The position numbers and the translations under genes were made by a program. Of a stretch of 34,773 nt of DNA, positions 9,023-17,836 are shown piece after piece. The notes beneath the pieces were generated by a model that made no database searches, was not told where the DNA came from, and was given only the letters and a program-made list of their open reading frames with translations. How positions within the stretch are numbered: the stretch's first letter is position 1; each line of letters begins with the position of its first letter. The stretch spans positions 1-34,773 of the forward strand of contig NZ_JARZHF010000017.1 in NCBI RefSeq assembly GCF_029891575.1. Direction: 5' to 3'. Source of the stretch: Salipaludibacillus daqingensis (GTDB lineage: Bacteria > Bacillota > Bacilli > Bacillales > Salisediminibacteriaceae).

Positions 9023-9757
9023 TTGACGAAAAAATATTGGCTCATTCTCATTGCTTTTATCTTAACGCAACTTTCCCCTGTTGCAGTAATGATAGTTCTA
9101 CAACTTAATGGATTTTCGGGGACAGAGGCAGAGTTACAAGGAATGTCTGTGTTCATTGGTTTCACTTTAGGATTTATCGTAATCTCGCTCATTGCCCTAA
9201 AAACAAAACCTGATAAAAACTTTATTCAAGGTCAGGCCGATGTAGGTCAAACCGTCTTATGGTCCATCGCCGGTATTTTCATGGCTTTTGCGGCACAATA
9301 TGTAGCAGCGCTCATTGAGATGACACTATTAGGTATCGAACCTGGTTCTGAAAACACAGAAATGATTGTCGACATGGCGACAGCCGTTCCTTATATGGTG
9401 ATCGTTGTTGCTATCTTTGTACCAATTATGGAAGAACTCGTGTTTCGCATGGTTATCTTCGGCAGCTTATTTAAGCGATTTGGTTTCTGGATAGCTGCAG
9501 TATTAAGTGGACTTATCTTCGCCATTGTCCATTGGGATTTTGAACATATTCTCGTTTACCTTGCGATGGGAATTGTCTTTGCTTTCCTATATGTAAAAAC
9601 AAAACGAATTATCGTTCCAATCATTGCACATGTGGGAATCAACTCTTTTGTTATGTTGATTCAAGTTGTTTTTGGGGAACGTCTACAAGATTTAATTGAA
9701 CAAATGGAAGAGTTTGAGCAAGCCGCTCAAGCATTTATAGGAGGTTTCTTCTTATGA
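9023..9757 (+). CDS. ydiL: CPBP-family intramembrane metalloprotease (YdiL-like)
   Basis: A 244-residue multi-pass membrane protein of the CAAX-protease/bacteriocin-processing (Abi/CPBP) family. The three family motifs are present: EELVFR (Glu137, Glu138, Arg142), a helix with FAIVHWDF (His170) and HVGINS (His203, Asn207). In this family the glutamates and histidines activate the catalytic water. The start is TTG, supported by GAAGGAG nine bases upstream. Position next to groES and ydiK matches B. subtilis ydiL. The physiological substrate is not known to me. Its stop overlaps the start of ydiK by four bases (ATGA), so the two are translationally coupled. Confidence 0.88.
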   Translation: MTKKYWLILIAFILTQLSPVAVMIVLQLNGFSGTEAELQGMSVFIGFTLGFIVISLIALKTKPDKNFIQGQADVGQTVLWSIAGIFMAFAAQYVAALIEMTLLGIEPGSENTEMIVDMATAVPYMVIVVAIFVPIMEELVFRMVIFGSLFKRFGFWIAAVLSGLIFAIVHWDFEHILVYLAMGIVFAFLYVKTKRIIVPIIAHVGINSFVMLIQVVFGERLQDLIEQMEEFEQAAQAFIGGFFL

Positions 9758-9957
9758 TTAAACCCTCACGTTTTCACGGGTATATGTATTTCTTTCTAGG
9801 AACATTATTTCTCTATTTTGCAATTCAATCGGCTCAGCAGTCTTCTGGATGGGATTTTTTCACCATCTTACTGATTGCTTTTGCAGCAATTGATTACATG
9901 ATTGCTTTTCGAACGTTTGGAGCAATTGCTAAACAACAACAAGATAAAAAACAATAA
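9754..9957 (+). CDS. ydiK: Small membrane protein YdiK (DUF4305 type)
   Basis: A 67-residue protein with two predicted membrane helices (about 9-26 and 35-52) and a basic, glutamine-rich tail ending KQQQDKKQ. Size, position and sequence character match B. subtilis YdiK, a conserved protein of unknown function. It overlaps ydiL by four bases and shares its transcript. Confidence 0.8.
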   Translation: MIKPSRFHGYMYFFLGTLFLYFAIQSAQQSSGWDFFTILLIAFAAIDYMIAFRTFGAIAKQQQDKKQ

Positions 9958-9965
9958 TGAAAAAG

Positions 9966-10030
9966 GCTCTCTCAAGAGCCATTTAAAATTCAGAAAAACG
10001 AGTCAGGATGAACATCCTAACTCGTTTTTT
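9966..10030. terminator. Double hairpin terminator after ydiK, probably bidirectional
   Basis: GGCTCT-CTCA-AGAGCC (9966-9981) is followed by AAAACGAGT-x-AGGATG/CATCCT-x-ACTCGTTTT (9995-10028) with T6 on the plus strand and an A-run at the left. The second hairpin has U-tracts in both directions, so it can also end the respiratory operon coming from the right. Confidence 0.8.
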
Positions 10031-10156
10031 AAATGCAGTGAGATGTCGTTTTCTCAAACTAACATGATAAATGATACATGATTTTTCTAACCCCTAAAAA
10101 AGTAGTAGCTGAAGATTCCGCAGATGCGAGTATCCAACAGGATACTAAAATCGTTC

Positions 10157-10756
10157 CTAACCTTCTACTCTTTCTTGATCAATAAACTGATGAATAAGTC
10201 GGACAGCATCTAAATAAAAACCCTTCTTTATAGATTTAGATACTTTTTGTTCAAATTTACCGAAACTAGGAACAAGGATTGTTTCCAATACATCTCTCAA
10301 TATGGTACCGATGACATGAACCTCTTCCTCCACTACTTCTTTTCTTTGTAACAGTAAAAAATGTTGAAACATAAGCAAATGGCCAAGATGGTCATGACGA
10401 AGATACTTTTTTTCTGCAAAGGTGATAAACCCTGTAGAATTGTATAACGCAGCTAACTTTTCTAGAAGCTGCTGTTCTCCTTCTGAATCATTTTCACACG
10501 CATACTTGCCTAGATAAGGCGGGACATAATAACTTCCCGGGATAAAGAAGAGATTGTCGTACTGAATCTGCAGTTCCTCTTCTTTTGTTTTCGATAATAA
10601 TTCAAATAAGCGGAGAACATCTTCATCTAATTGCTGAAAGCTTTCATTTTGTGTTTTAAACAAATGTTTTAAAACATCCGTTTCACCGTACATCACTTGA
10701 GCAAACAAGACGTAAAGGAACGTTTTTTCTTCAACGGAGTAGCTCATTGTCCTCAT
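10157..10756 (-). CDS. TorD/DmsD-family chaperone for the molybdoenzyme
   Basis: All-helical cytoplasmic protein of 199 residues. YDNLFFIPGSYYVPPY (about 65-80) and LRHDHLGHLLMF (about 118-129) match the TorD-like redox enzyme maturation proteins. These bind the Tat signal and apo-enzyme of molybdoenzymes and hold them back from export until the cofactor is inserted. It overlaps the end of the catalytic subunit gene by four bases (ATGA) and is the last gene of the tatA-B-C-A-D operon. Its partner is therefore the Tat-signal-bearing protein at 10753-13872. Confidence 0.85.
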   Translation of the reverse strand: MRTMSYSVEEKTFLYVLFAQVMYGETDVLKHLFKTQNESFQQLDEDVLRLFELLSKTKEEELQIQYDNLFFIPGSYYVPPYLGKYACENDSEGEQQLLEKLAALYNSTGFITFAEKKYLRHDHLGHLLMFQHFLLLQRKEVVEEEVHVIGTILRDVLETILVPSFGKFEQKVSKSIKKGFYLDAVRLIHQFIDQERVEG

Positions 10757-13700
10757 GCTTTTTTCACCTCCACCTTTGCATAAAGCTGCGCAGCAGAACC
10801 TCCAATCGGATCGAATAAACCATTATTTTTCAAAATAGGATCAAGGCTTAATAAATCATTCGCTGAAAATCCAGTATCTCTTCCTTTTGCATAAAGTCCT
10901 GACTCTTTCTTCGGTTCCGAAAACTCATAGCTTGTATGACCGTATTCCGAAGCGGCACCGGTCCACTTACCATCTACTTTGATCGGTTTAGAAGCATAAG
11001 CTGTGTGCCCAAAATTGTAACTACACCCTACAACACCTGGACGAATCCCTTCCGTTACCATGACTCGACCTTCCGCTTCATAATCACTTCCACTGATCTT
11101 AACCGTGTCTCCATTCTTCAGACCACGGCCATTCGCGTCGATGCCATTCATCCAAATTGGATTGTCTTCACGAATTTCCCTTAGCCATGCATTCGATATC
11201 TCTCGATGAGTTCCGATATGTTTCGCTTTCCAGTTTGTCATAATTAGCGGTAAGTCTCTCGCATAGGTCGTTTCGTCATATTCTTTTATTTCTTCATAAA
11301 CTGGAATACCGCTATGAAACTCGCCACTAAATGAATGTTTGTTTCTGGCCGTTACTTCATCGTAGAAGTTTGCTTGACCGCCATATTGGTACTTTACATG
11401 TTTTCCATCATTAATATATTCTGTGCCTGGCTCTTCAAATCTACCACCACGATTCAAGACATAAACAACTTTTGCCCATTCCTCTGGTTTGACCGCTTGT
11501 TTCAATCGATCTAAGTCGAAAAATTCTTGGAGCGCTTTTTCTCTTGCGTTAACAAAAATTTGTTGTTCTTCTTTATCCGCATCAGGAACTGGTTCTTCAT
11601 CGTAGGCGATATTTGCTGCCATCTTCATGTAGTATTCTTCATAACTATTTAAAGAACTACCGTCAGTAAAGGCATTGTCCCCTACTCCCGGAAGATCCAA
11701 CCGTTTCGACAATTCAATAAATACGTCTTCCACTGCTTTTGCATCAGGAGCAACTCTTGTCACTGGTTGCATGATACTGCTCAACTTATGAAGTTGGTTC
11801 GGATAAATCGTTTCTTGTCCGAAACGCTCTAAATACGTTAAATCAGGAAGGACATAATCGGATAACTCCGCTCCTTCACTTACGGATATATCTAACGTTA
11901 CGAGAAGAGGAATCTTCTTCTCATCTTTTAATATATCTCGATACACGTGTCCATTTGGAAAGGAAAGAATTGGGTTCATTCTGTAAATGAATAACGCTTT
12001 TAATCCATATGGGTATTCATCTGCCGCACTCGGGATTAATTCATGTGACGAATTCCCTGTTGCCGAAAACCACGGTCGAAGAGCTGGATATCCGCCGTCA
12101 CGCTCAAACAATGTACTTTGCTCATAGTTGGACTGTTTTCTCGTCACTGGAATGCCCCAAGGCGTCTTTCCTTCTGGAACCGTATCTAAATCATAAGCGC
12201 CCTCAAACGGTCCGTAATTGGCCCCTGATGAGATACTACCACCTTTCCAATCGTAGTTCCCTACGAGATGGTTTAATATATTCATTGCTCTTACACTGTA
12301 ATAACCGTTCGTGTGCATTGCATTTCCTCGATAACCAAAAGCTGCGGCTTTTTTTCCATGGGAGGTAAATTCTTTCGCAACGTCTTTGATCATCGCCACG
12401 TCAATGCCAGTGATGTTCGAATATTCTTCGAGCGTATGTTTCATCACTTCTTCTTTATAAAGGGTGAAGGTAGACTTCACTTCCATCCCATCAATGACGG
12501 TATCTACTTCAAGGTCTGCTTCTTCTACTTCCGTAGACAACTGAGGTTTACCATTTTTGAAAACAACGAACGCTTCCTCTTCCTCGATTCCTAAATCAGC
12601 CGGACGAAGTTTTTGTTTCGCCGGATCACTTAGGTTCACGAGGTGAGTTGCATCACTCCATGTTGGCTCCCCATCTTTATCGGCTGCTTCTTTGTTTGGA
12701 TTTACTAAATAACGTTTATCATACTTTTCATTTTCTATTATCCAACGAGCCATGGCTAATGCAAATGCACCATCCGTACCTGGAATAATAGGAATCCAAT
12801 GATGGGCTTTCTCCGCTGTTTTCGATAAGCGTGAATCCACCACTGCCATTTTCATGCCACGTTCAATTGCATTTGTAATTTGTGGTGCCATCCATGTTGG
12901 TCCCTTGTTTGCTACAACCGGATTTGTTCCAAATGCAATCATGTATTCTATATGGTCTATGTCCGTATACGTGCGTCGTTTACCATGTTCAAAGGATCGA
13001 ACATTCCCAATAACACTACTTACGCCGCATATCCCACCATGATCATCAAAATTCACACTACCAAAACCTTGATTCCAAATTCGCGTATTTGTAAAATGGC
13101 GACGATCTCCGCCTAGACAAGCGACTTGATTCACTTTCGGACCAAAGTCTGGATGTTTTGTGTCAATAAGAACATCTTTGTATTTTTCATGAAAATCTTC
13201 TTGCGATAAATTTCCTTCTTTCACTTGTTCCCAATCACCCATCACCGTTTCTTCCTCTTCATATGCGATAAGATCTTTCAATCCAGGAGTGCCTAAATCA
13301 TTGCTACCTTCGACAATTTCTTCATATGCTTGATCCCATGAAATAGTCTTCCACTTGCCACTTCCACGAGGGCCAACGCGCTTCATCGGTTTTTTTAAAC
13401 GATAAGCATCGTACGCTGTTTGAATCCCCGCTTGCCCTTTCAAACACGTTCGTCCCCCTCGCAATCCTCGACCAGCAACTGCAACGCTTCCTCCACCTAA
13501 GGCTGCTGCGGCAACTGGTTTGGCATAATCAATCTGTCCCATCGGTTTCATGGTTAGAGGACTGTAAGGGTTTCCTGCGATTTTGCGCACGAGCGACGTA
13601 CATCCGCCTTCGATTCTCCCTTCTTTCACATACGCCTTGATCGTGCAATGCGTATTACACTGTTCACATGTCGTATAAATGACGTTCTCTGCTGTATAGT

Positions 13701-13872
13701 CTTCCGTTGCCGAACCAATACCATGTTCGTCGTCTGCCCACACATTTCCACTAGTCATCTGACGAATCGGACTCCCGAAAAACGGGGAAGCCACAGCAAT
13801 CGCACTAAGAATTCCCGCTCCTTTGACGAACGACCTTCGATTCAGTTTTTTATCAAACGCAGATTTACTCAT
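10753..13872 (-). CDS. Tat-exported molybdopterin oxidoreductase, catalytic subunit (TtrA/SrdA-like)
   Basis: A DMSO-reductase-family enzyme of 1039 residues. The Tat signal reads LNRRSFVKGAG (Arg12-Arg13) before a hydrophobic stretch, so the folded enzyme works outside the membrane. A [4Fe-4S] site is formed by CEQCNTHC (Cys69, Cys72, Cys76) and Cys143 in RTCLKGQAG. The 66-residue gap before the fourth cysteine is longer than in most relatives. GGICGVSS offers Cys282 as probable Mo ligand, as in the tetrathionate/thiosulfate/arsenate group. Length is close to Salmonella TtrA (about 1020). With the B and C subunits it should reduce an electron acceptor using quinol. Gene order B-C-A fits tetrathionate (ttr) and selenate (srd) reductases; which substrate is used cannot be told here. 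Confidence 0.88.
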   Translation of the reverse strand: MSKSAFDKKLNRRSFVKGAGILSAIAVASPFFGSPIRQMTSGNVWADDEHGIGSATEDYTAENVIYTTCEQCNTHCTIKAYVKEGRIEGGCTSLVRKIAGNPYSPLTMKPMGQIDYAKPVAAAALGGGSVAVAGRGLRGGRTCLKGQAGIQTAYDAYRLKKPMKRVGPRGSGKWKTISWDQAYEEIVEGSNDLGTPGLKDLIAYEEEETVMGDWEQVKEGNLSQEDFHEKYKDVLIDTKHPDFGPKVNQVACLGGDRRHFTNTRIWNQGFGSVNFDDHGGICGVSSVIGNVRSFEHGKRRTYTDIDHIEYMIAFGTNPVVANKGPTWMAPQITNAIERGMKMAVVDSRLSKTAEKAHHWIPIIPGTDGAFALAMARWIIENEKYDKRYLVNPNKEAADKDGEPTWSDATHLVNLSDPAKQKLRPADLGIEEEEAFVVFKNGKPQLSTEVEEADLEVDTVIDGMEVKSTFTLYKEEVMKHTLEEYSNITGIDVAMIKDVAKEFTSHGKKAAAFGYRGNAMHTNGYYSVRAMNILNHLVGNYDWKGGSISSGANYGPFEGAYDLDTVPEGKTPWGIPVTRKQSNYEQSTLFERDGGYPALRPWFSATGNSSHELIPSAADEYPYGLKALFIYRMNPILSFPNGHVYRDILKDEKKIPLLVTLDISVSEGAELSDYVLPDLTYLERFGQETIYPNQLHKLSSIMQPVTRVAPDAKAVEDVFIELSKRLDLPGVGDNAFTDGSSLNSYEEYYMKMAANIAYDEEPVPDADKEEQQIFVNAREKALQEFFDLDRLKQAVKPEEWAKVVYVLNRGGRFEEPGTEYINDGKHVKYQYGGQANFYDEVTARNKHSFSGEFHSGIPVYEEIKEYDETTYARDLPLIMTNWKAKHIGTHREISNAWLREIREDNPIWMNGIDANGRGLKNGDTVKISGSDYEAEGRVMVTEGIRPGVVGCSYNFGHTAYASKPIKVDGKWTGAASEYGHTSYEFSEPKKESGLYAKGRDTGFSANDLLSLDPILKNNGLFDPIGGSAAQLYAKVEVKKA

Positions 13873-15148
13873 GACTGTTCACGTCTCCTTCCTCAGTTTC
13901 CAGTGGTAAAAATTTTGCCCCTAGGGAATATAGAAACAATCCCATTGCTACAACTCCAATAGAGCTTAACCATTCCACCCAGTTTGGAAAATAAAATCCT
14001 TGCGGCAATCCTTTCATGGACTGAACGATTTGTGTTGGGACAACAATATTGAATCGAACTCCGATAATGCCAATGACAACGAGTATAGCGGCTACCGTTA
14101 ATGCTTTCACAGACTGGTTCGTTCGTTTACTAAATACGAGATAAATTGGCACAACGGCTCCTAGAAACAGTTGTACTCCCCAGAACGACCAAGACATCGG
14201 TCCAGTGAACATGACATCAAGCACAGCCATTTTTTCTGGTTTCAAACTCAGTCCTGCGACTAGAAATTCATAAAATTCAAGCGTTAAGTCAATCACAAGG
14301 AAAAAGATCATTAACGTAGCTAATCCTTTGATCATCGTGAGGTCTACCGTTTTCCCTCTCACTTTTCGTTGTATCACATACATAGCGATGAGTAGTGCCG
14401 TTCCTGAAACGAGAGCAGAGACAACAAAAATAATTGGAAATAAAGGGGTGTTCCAATATGGCTGAGCCGCTACCGCCGCAAACAATGTTCCTGTCCCACC
14501 ATGAACACCAATAATCGCAATAGGAATTCCGATAATCCCTAAAATTTTCATCCAGCGATGATCTTTTTTAGCGGATAGGTCTGATGTATCATCACTACCA
14601 AGACGAATCACATTGGCTAGCTTACTCTTAAACCCTAGTTTTTCTTTTGCTAGTTTTACTAGATCAATTCTCATGGCAAACCATAGTTCCGTTGCTAAGA
14701 GAACCATATAAATTAAATAGAAACGAACTTCCCACGAAAGGATACTCATGACATTCCAAAACGTCATCGCGTTAAATGATCGATCCATCCTTCCTAAATC
14801 CAACAAAATAAACGTTAAGGCGACAACCATACAAATAAGTGCGGTAAACAATGCAAACCTACCAACTCGTTCGTATTGTTCCATCCCAAATACGAAAATC
14901 AACGTAGACAATAGAAACGCTCCAGCACTTAATCCAACAAAAAAAATATAAAAGGCAACCCATGCGCCCCATGGAACGAAAGCACTCAAATTCGTCACTG
15001 CCAATCCTTCTATTGCTCGGTATAATATTGCTCCACCGCCGGCAATCATACTGATAACCAATGCTGTCATCCATCGTTTGAATCGTTTGGCGGTTATCGT
15101 TTCAGATTCTTCGTTATGTTGTTGTTGTAAAATCGCTGATTGACTCAT
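13865..15148 (-). CDS. NrfD/PsrC-type membrane subunit (quinol-oxidising)
   Basis: A 427-residue polytopic membrane protein with about nine or ten hydrophobic helices. Early it carries AFVPWGAWVAFYIFFVGLSA, the hallmark of NrfD/PsrC/TtrC proteins that anchor molybdoenzyme complexes and pass quinol electrons to the ferredoxin subunit. Acidic and aromatic residues such as LTLEFYEF lie within helices. AGGAGG precedes the ATG. Its last codons overlap the start of the catalytic subunit gene by eight bases, and only 12 bases separate it from the ferredoxin subunit gene. It carries no haem-binding CxxCH. Confidence 0.88.
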   Translation of the reverse strand: MSQSAILQQQHNEESETITAKRFKRWMTALVISMIAGGGAILYRAIEGLAVTNLSAFVPWGAWVAFYIFFVGLSAGAFLLSTLIFVFGMEQYERVGRFALFTALICMVVALTFILLDLGRMDRSFNAMTFWNVMSILSWEVRFYLIYMVLLATELWFAMRIDLVKLAKEKLGFKSKLANVIRLGSDDTSDLSAKKDHRWMKILGIIGIPIAIIGVHGGTGTLFAAVAAQPYWNTPLFPIIFVVSALVSGTALLIAMYVIQRKVRGKTVDLTMIKGLATLMIFFLVIDLTLEFYEFLVAGLSLKPEKMAVLDVMFTGPMSWSFWGVQLFLGAVVPIYLVFSKRTNQSVKALTVAAILVVIGIIGVRFNIVVPTQIVQSMKGLPQGFYFPNWVEWLSSIGVVAMGLFLYSLGAKFLPLETEEGDVNSHE

Positions 15149-15160
15149 TTTTTTCTCCTC

Positions 15161-16018
15161 CTAACGTAAGTAATATACTCTTGGCTCTGTGCCGTACTCT
15201 TCTTTTAAACGGAAAGCTCTTGAACTATTAGCCATTTTCGAAACGACGCTATCCGGATTATTCAAGTCCCCAAAGAATCTCGCATCCCCTATACACGTTT
15301 CTACACATGCTGGTTCTTCTCCACGCTCTAATCGATGAAAACAAAAATTACATTTTCGAACGGTTCCAATCGGTGACTTGCCGTCCTCTCGTTTCCCTCG
15401 ATCCATTCCATGTTCTGGAGACGTTGCCTCTTGATAGCCTGTCATTTCATCGTAGTTTTCCCCAAAGTCGAACGTCCTTGCTCCGTAAGGGCATGCAACC
15501 ATGCAATATCTGCAACCGATACAGCGATCGGAATCTTGCACGACAATGCCGTTATCTGCTTTGTACGTTGCTCTTACCGGACAAACAGACGCACATGGTG
15601 GCTTATCACAATGCATACACGGTCGAGCAATATTCGTTCGAGAAACGTTTGGAAACGTCCCTTCCTCTTCTACAAAAACTTGGTTGTAAGATACTCCAGG
15701 TGGTGTGCGATTTTCTGCTTTGCAAGATACAGTGCACGTTTCACATCCGACACACTTTCTTAAATCAATCACCATTCCCCATTTGACACCGCTTTGGTCA
15801 TCGGTTGTTGCTTGTAATGCAAGTTTTTGTTTGAATTCTTTCCCAACAGATTCTTGGTATTTTTCCACAAATGCTTGCTCACTGATCAATCCATCAGACA
15901 ACCTTCTCGCATCTGCTGCCATATTCAGTCCTAATTTCGTGTCATATTTGGATGACTTAAGAATATCTGCTCCATTTACTAATCCTTTATTGATCAACAC
16001 ATCGTATTTCGAACTCAT
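15161..16018 (-). CDS. Four [4Fe-4S] cluster ferredoxin-type electron transfer subunit
   Basis: Beta subunit that relays electrons between the NrfD-type membrane subunit and the molybdoenzyme. Sixteen cysteines fall in four groups: CVGCETCTVSC, CMHCDKPPCASVC, CIGCRYCMVAC and CNFC...CVETC, the classical DmsB/TtrB/PsrB layout. The C-terminus ends in a GTEP-x-VYYLR segment typical of the family. An N-terminal extension of about 60 residues precedes the first cluster and has no Tat or Sec signal, so export would be by hitch-hiking on the catalytic subunit. Start: ATG 16045 directly follows the tatA stop but has no ribosome binding site. ATG 16018 (MSSKYDV) has GGGGGA about ten bases upstream and is preferred, giving 285 residues. 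Confidence 0.9.
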   Translation of the reverse strand: MSSKYDVLINKGLVNGADILKSSKYDTKLGLNMAADARRLSDGLISEQAFVEKYQESVGKEFKQKLALQATTDDQSGVKWGMVIDLRKCVGCETCTVSCKAENRTPPGVSYNQVFVEEEGTFPNVSRTNIARPCMHCDKPPCASVCPVRATYKADNGIVVQDSDRCIGCRYCMVACPYGARTFDFGENYDEMTGYQEATSPEHGMDRGKREDGKSPIGTVRKCNFCFHRLERGEEPACVETCIGDARFFGDLNNPDSVVSKMANSSRAFRLKEEYGTEPRVYYLR

Positions 16019-16045
16019 TTCCAGTTCCCCCTTCTTCTCTGTCAT

Positions 16046-16231
16046 TTATGAACGGTCATTTTTGTCCTTTTCAGAATCATCGTCACTCGTCAATTCTCTT
16101 GTTGATTTTTTAAATTCCTTTAATGTGTCGCCGACGGCTCGCCCCATTTCCGGTAACTTCTTCGGTCCAAACACAATCAATGCAATGATTAAAATGATAA
16201 TCAGTCCTGGAATCCCAATATTTGATAACAT
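16046..16231 (-). CDS. tatA: Twin-arginine translocase subunit TatA
   Basis: A 61-residue TatA: short hydrophobic helix (about 4-20), [15 protein letters not shown] hinge and amphipathic helix, then a charged tail. It is very like B. subtilis TatAy and lies in the same chromosomal place (next to rex and ydiK in that genome), but the usual tatC partner does not follow. It is instead the first gene of the respiratory operon, directly after a sigma-54 promoter and ahead of a subunit set whose catalytic member needs Tat. TatA oligomers form the passage for folded proteins; a TatC must come from elsewhere. GGGGAG precedes the ATG. Confidence 0.92.
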   Translation of the reverse strand: MLSNIGIPGLIIILIIALIVFGPKKLPEMGRAVGDTLKEFKKSTRELTSDDDSEKDKNDRS

Positions 16232-16270
16232 CGTTGTCTCCCCTTTCTGTTTCTCGTCAGTTAATTAAAA

Positions 16271-16286
16271 TGCAATTCTCATGCCA
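16271..16286 (-). promoter_or_regulatory. Sigma-54 (SigL/RpoN) promoter of the respiratory operon
   Basis: On the minus strand TGGCAT-GAGAA-TTGCA, against the consensus TGGCAC-N5-TTGCW: 10 of 11 conserved positions match, with GG and GC at the -24/-12 distance. It lies about 40 bases before the tatA start. The adjacent NtrC-type activator gene supports it. Confidence 0.85.
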
Positions 16287-16377
16287 AAACGAAAAAAAGA
16301 TGATGCAATTATTTAAAATAATCGCACCACCCTTGTCGTATCAACATTTTTAATTTTTAACTTTTTTTAAAAACGAA

Positions 16378-16408
16378 AAATTCCCTACCTCAGAAAGGGA
16401 AGGAATTT
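16378..16408 (-). terminator. Terminator of the regulator gene
   Basis: On the minus strand AAATTCC and GGAATTT enclose a 17-base loop and are followed by TTCGTTTTT. It would end the exporter-sensor-regulator transcript before the respiratory operon. Confidence 0.55.
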
Positions 16409-16418
16409 CTGTTAACCA

Positions 16419-16461
16419 TGCCATCATGTCATAGTTAGAAAAATAGAATGTCAAAATGGCA
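16419..16461. promoter_or_regulatory. Candidate enhancer (upstream activating sequence) for the NtrC-type regulator
   Basis: TGCCATCATGTCA (16419-16431) and TGTCAAAATGGCA (16449-16461) form an inverted repeat with 10 of 13 matching positions. They lie about 135-190 bp upstream of the sigma-54 promoter, the usual enhancer distance, with a very AT-rich, possibly bent, stretch between. Confidence 0.5.
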
Positions 16462-16471
16462 CAGCATTAAG

Positions 16472-17836
16472 TTAATCTCGATCATTTTCTAATCCATGAT
16501 GGTCTATTTTCCGGTAAATGTTTCGCACACTTATACCTAAAATGTCTGCCGCTTCTGACTTGTTCCAATTCGTACTATCCAACACTTGCGCCATATGATC
16601 TCGTTCGATTTCTTCCAAAGATCTTTTTACAACTTCAGCTTTATCTGTCTTCTTACCAAAACTTTGTTCAGGCCCTTTCGTGTTCGGAAGGAGCAAATCT
16701 TCCACACAAATGACCCCATCGCTACAAAGTAAACACCCTCGTTCTATCATATGAAACAATTCCCGCACATTCCCTGGGAAGTCATACGCCATCAATGCCT
16801 CCATCGTTTCTTCTGTTAACGATGTTCCTTGCCATTTCTTTTTTGTATTCAAATAAAAACGAACAAGAGCCGGTATGTCTTCTTTCCGATCTCTTAATGG
16901 CGGAACGATAATCTTCAAGACTTGTAATCGGTAATATAAATCCTCTCGAAAATTTCCATTGGCTACTTCCTCTTCGACATTTCTGTTTGTCGCTGTTACA
17001 ATCCTCACTTTCACTTGCCGTTCTTTTACTTCTCCAACTCGTCTAAACTGGCCTGTTTCCAAAAAACGAAGCAATTTCACTTGCACTCCCAAAGGCATTT
17101 CGCCAATCTCATCTAGAAACAGCGTCCCTTTATCTGCCACTTCGACAAGACCTTTTTTATCCTTTTGTGCCCCTGTAAATGCTCCTTTAACATGGCCAAA
17201 TAGTTCGCTTTCTAGAAGCTGTTCTGGAATGGCTCCAGAATTAATTGCAATAAACGGTGCTTCTTTTCGTTCGCTCCAGTAGTGGAGTGCTTTCGCAAAT
17301 AATTCTTTTCCCGTTCCACTTTCCCCTTCGATTAAAATCGATGCATCAGCATTGGCGACTTTTGCGGTTAAATGGATTGCGCTTTGTATTTCTTGACTTG
17401 TCCCAATAATTTCAAAGGAATTTTCTTTCGTATGCATCCATTCTTTCATAGTGTCGTGATCTTCTTTTAACTGCTTTTTTTCCAATGCTTTGGCAAGGAC
17501 TACTTCAAGTTCAGAAAGGTTGTAAGGTTTCGTTAAATAATCGTAGGCTCCTTTTTTCATCGCTTCAATCGCCGTCTCGATCGTCCCATGACCTGTTAAC
17601 ATAATGATTTCCATCATTTTCCTGTCACTTTCTTTCACTTTTTCTAATAAAGAAAGTCCATCCATTCCGTCCATTCGTATATCAAATATGCCTAAATCGT
17701 ATGTTTCGGTATTCAATTTGTTTAATGCTTCTTCCGCAGATGAACACCCCTCCGCGTCATATCCTTTGCGAACTAATCGATTCACTAGCAACTCACGAAG
17801 ATCTTGTTCATCGTCTACTACTAATACGTTTTTCAT
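16472..17836 (-). CDS. NtrC-family response regulator, sigma-54 activator
   Basis: 454 residues with three parts. The receiver domain (1-120) has Asp8/Asp9 and the phospho-acceptor Asp52 in GIFDIRMDG, and Lys in YLTKPY. The AAA+ domain has GESGTGKE (Walker A), GAFTGA (the sigma-54 contact loop) and FLDEIGEM (Walker B). The C-terminal Fis-type helix-turn-helix has ADILGISVRNIYRKI. GAFTGA is intact, so it should drive open complex formation by sigma-54 polymerase. The start overlaps the kinase stop by four bases. Its most likely target is the TGGCAT-N5-TTGCA promoter ahead of tatA, 200 bp downstream. Confidence 0.92.
   Translation of the reverse strand: MKNVLVVDDEQDLRELLVNRLVRKGYDAEGCSSAEEALNKLNTETYDLGIFDIRMDGMDGLSLLEKVKESDRKMMEIIMLTGHGTIETAIEAMKKGAYDYLTKPYNLSELEVVLAKALEKKQLKEDHDTMKEWMHTKENSFEIIGTSQEIQSAIHLTAKVANADASILIEGESGTGKELFAKALHYWSERKEAPFIAINSGAIPEQLLESELFGHVKGAFTGAQKDKKGLVEVADKGTLFLDEIGEMPLGVQVKLLRFLETGQFRRVGEVKERQVKVRIVTATNRNVEEEVANGNFREDLYYRLQVLKIIVPPLRDRKEDIPALVRFYLNTKKKWQGTSLTEETMEALMAYDFPGNVRELFHMIERGCLLCSDGVICVEDLLLPNTKGPEQSFGKKTDKAEVVKRSLEEIERDHMAQVLDSTNWNKSEAADILGISVRNIYRKIDHHGLENDRD

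Noticed and set aside
10129-10146. Hairpin AGTATCC-AACA-GGATACT just after the TorD-type gene
   Set aside because: No U-run follows; the double hairpin at 9966-10030 is the better terminator.
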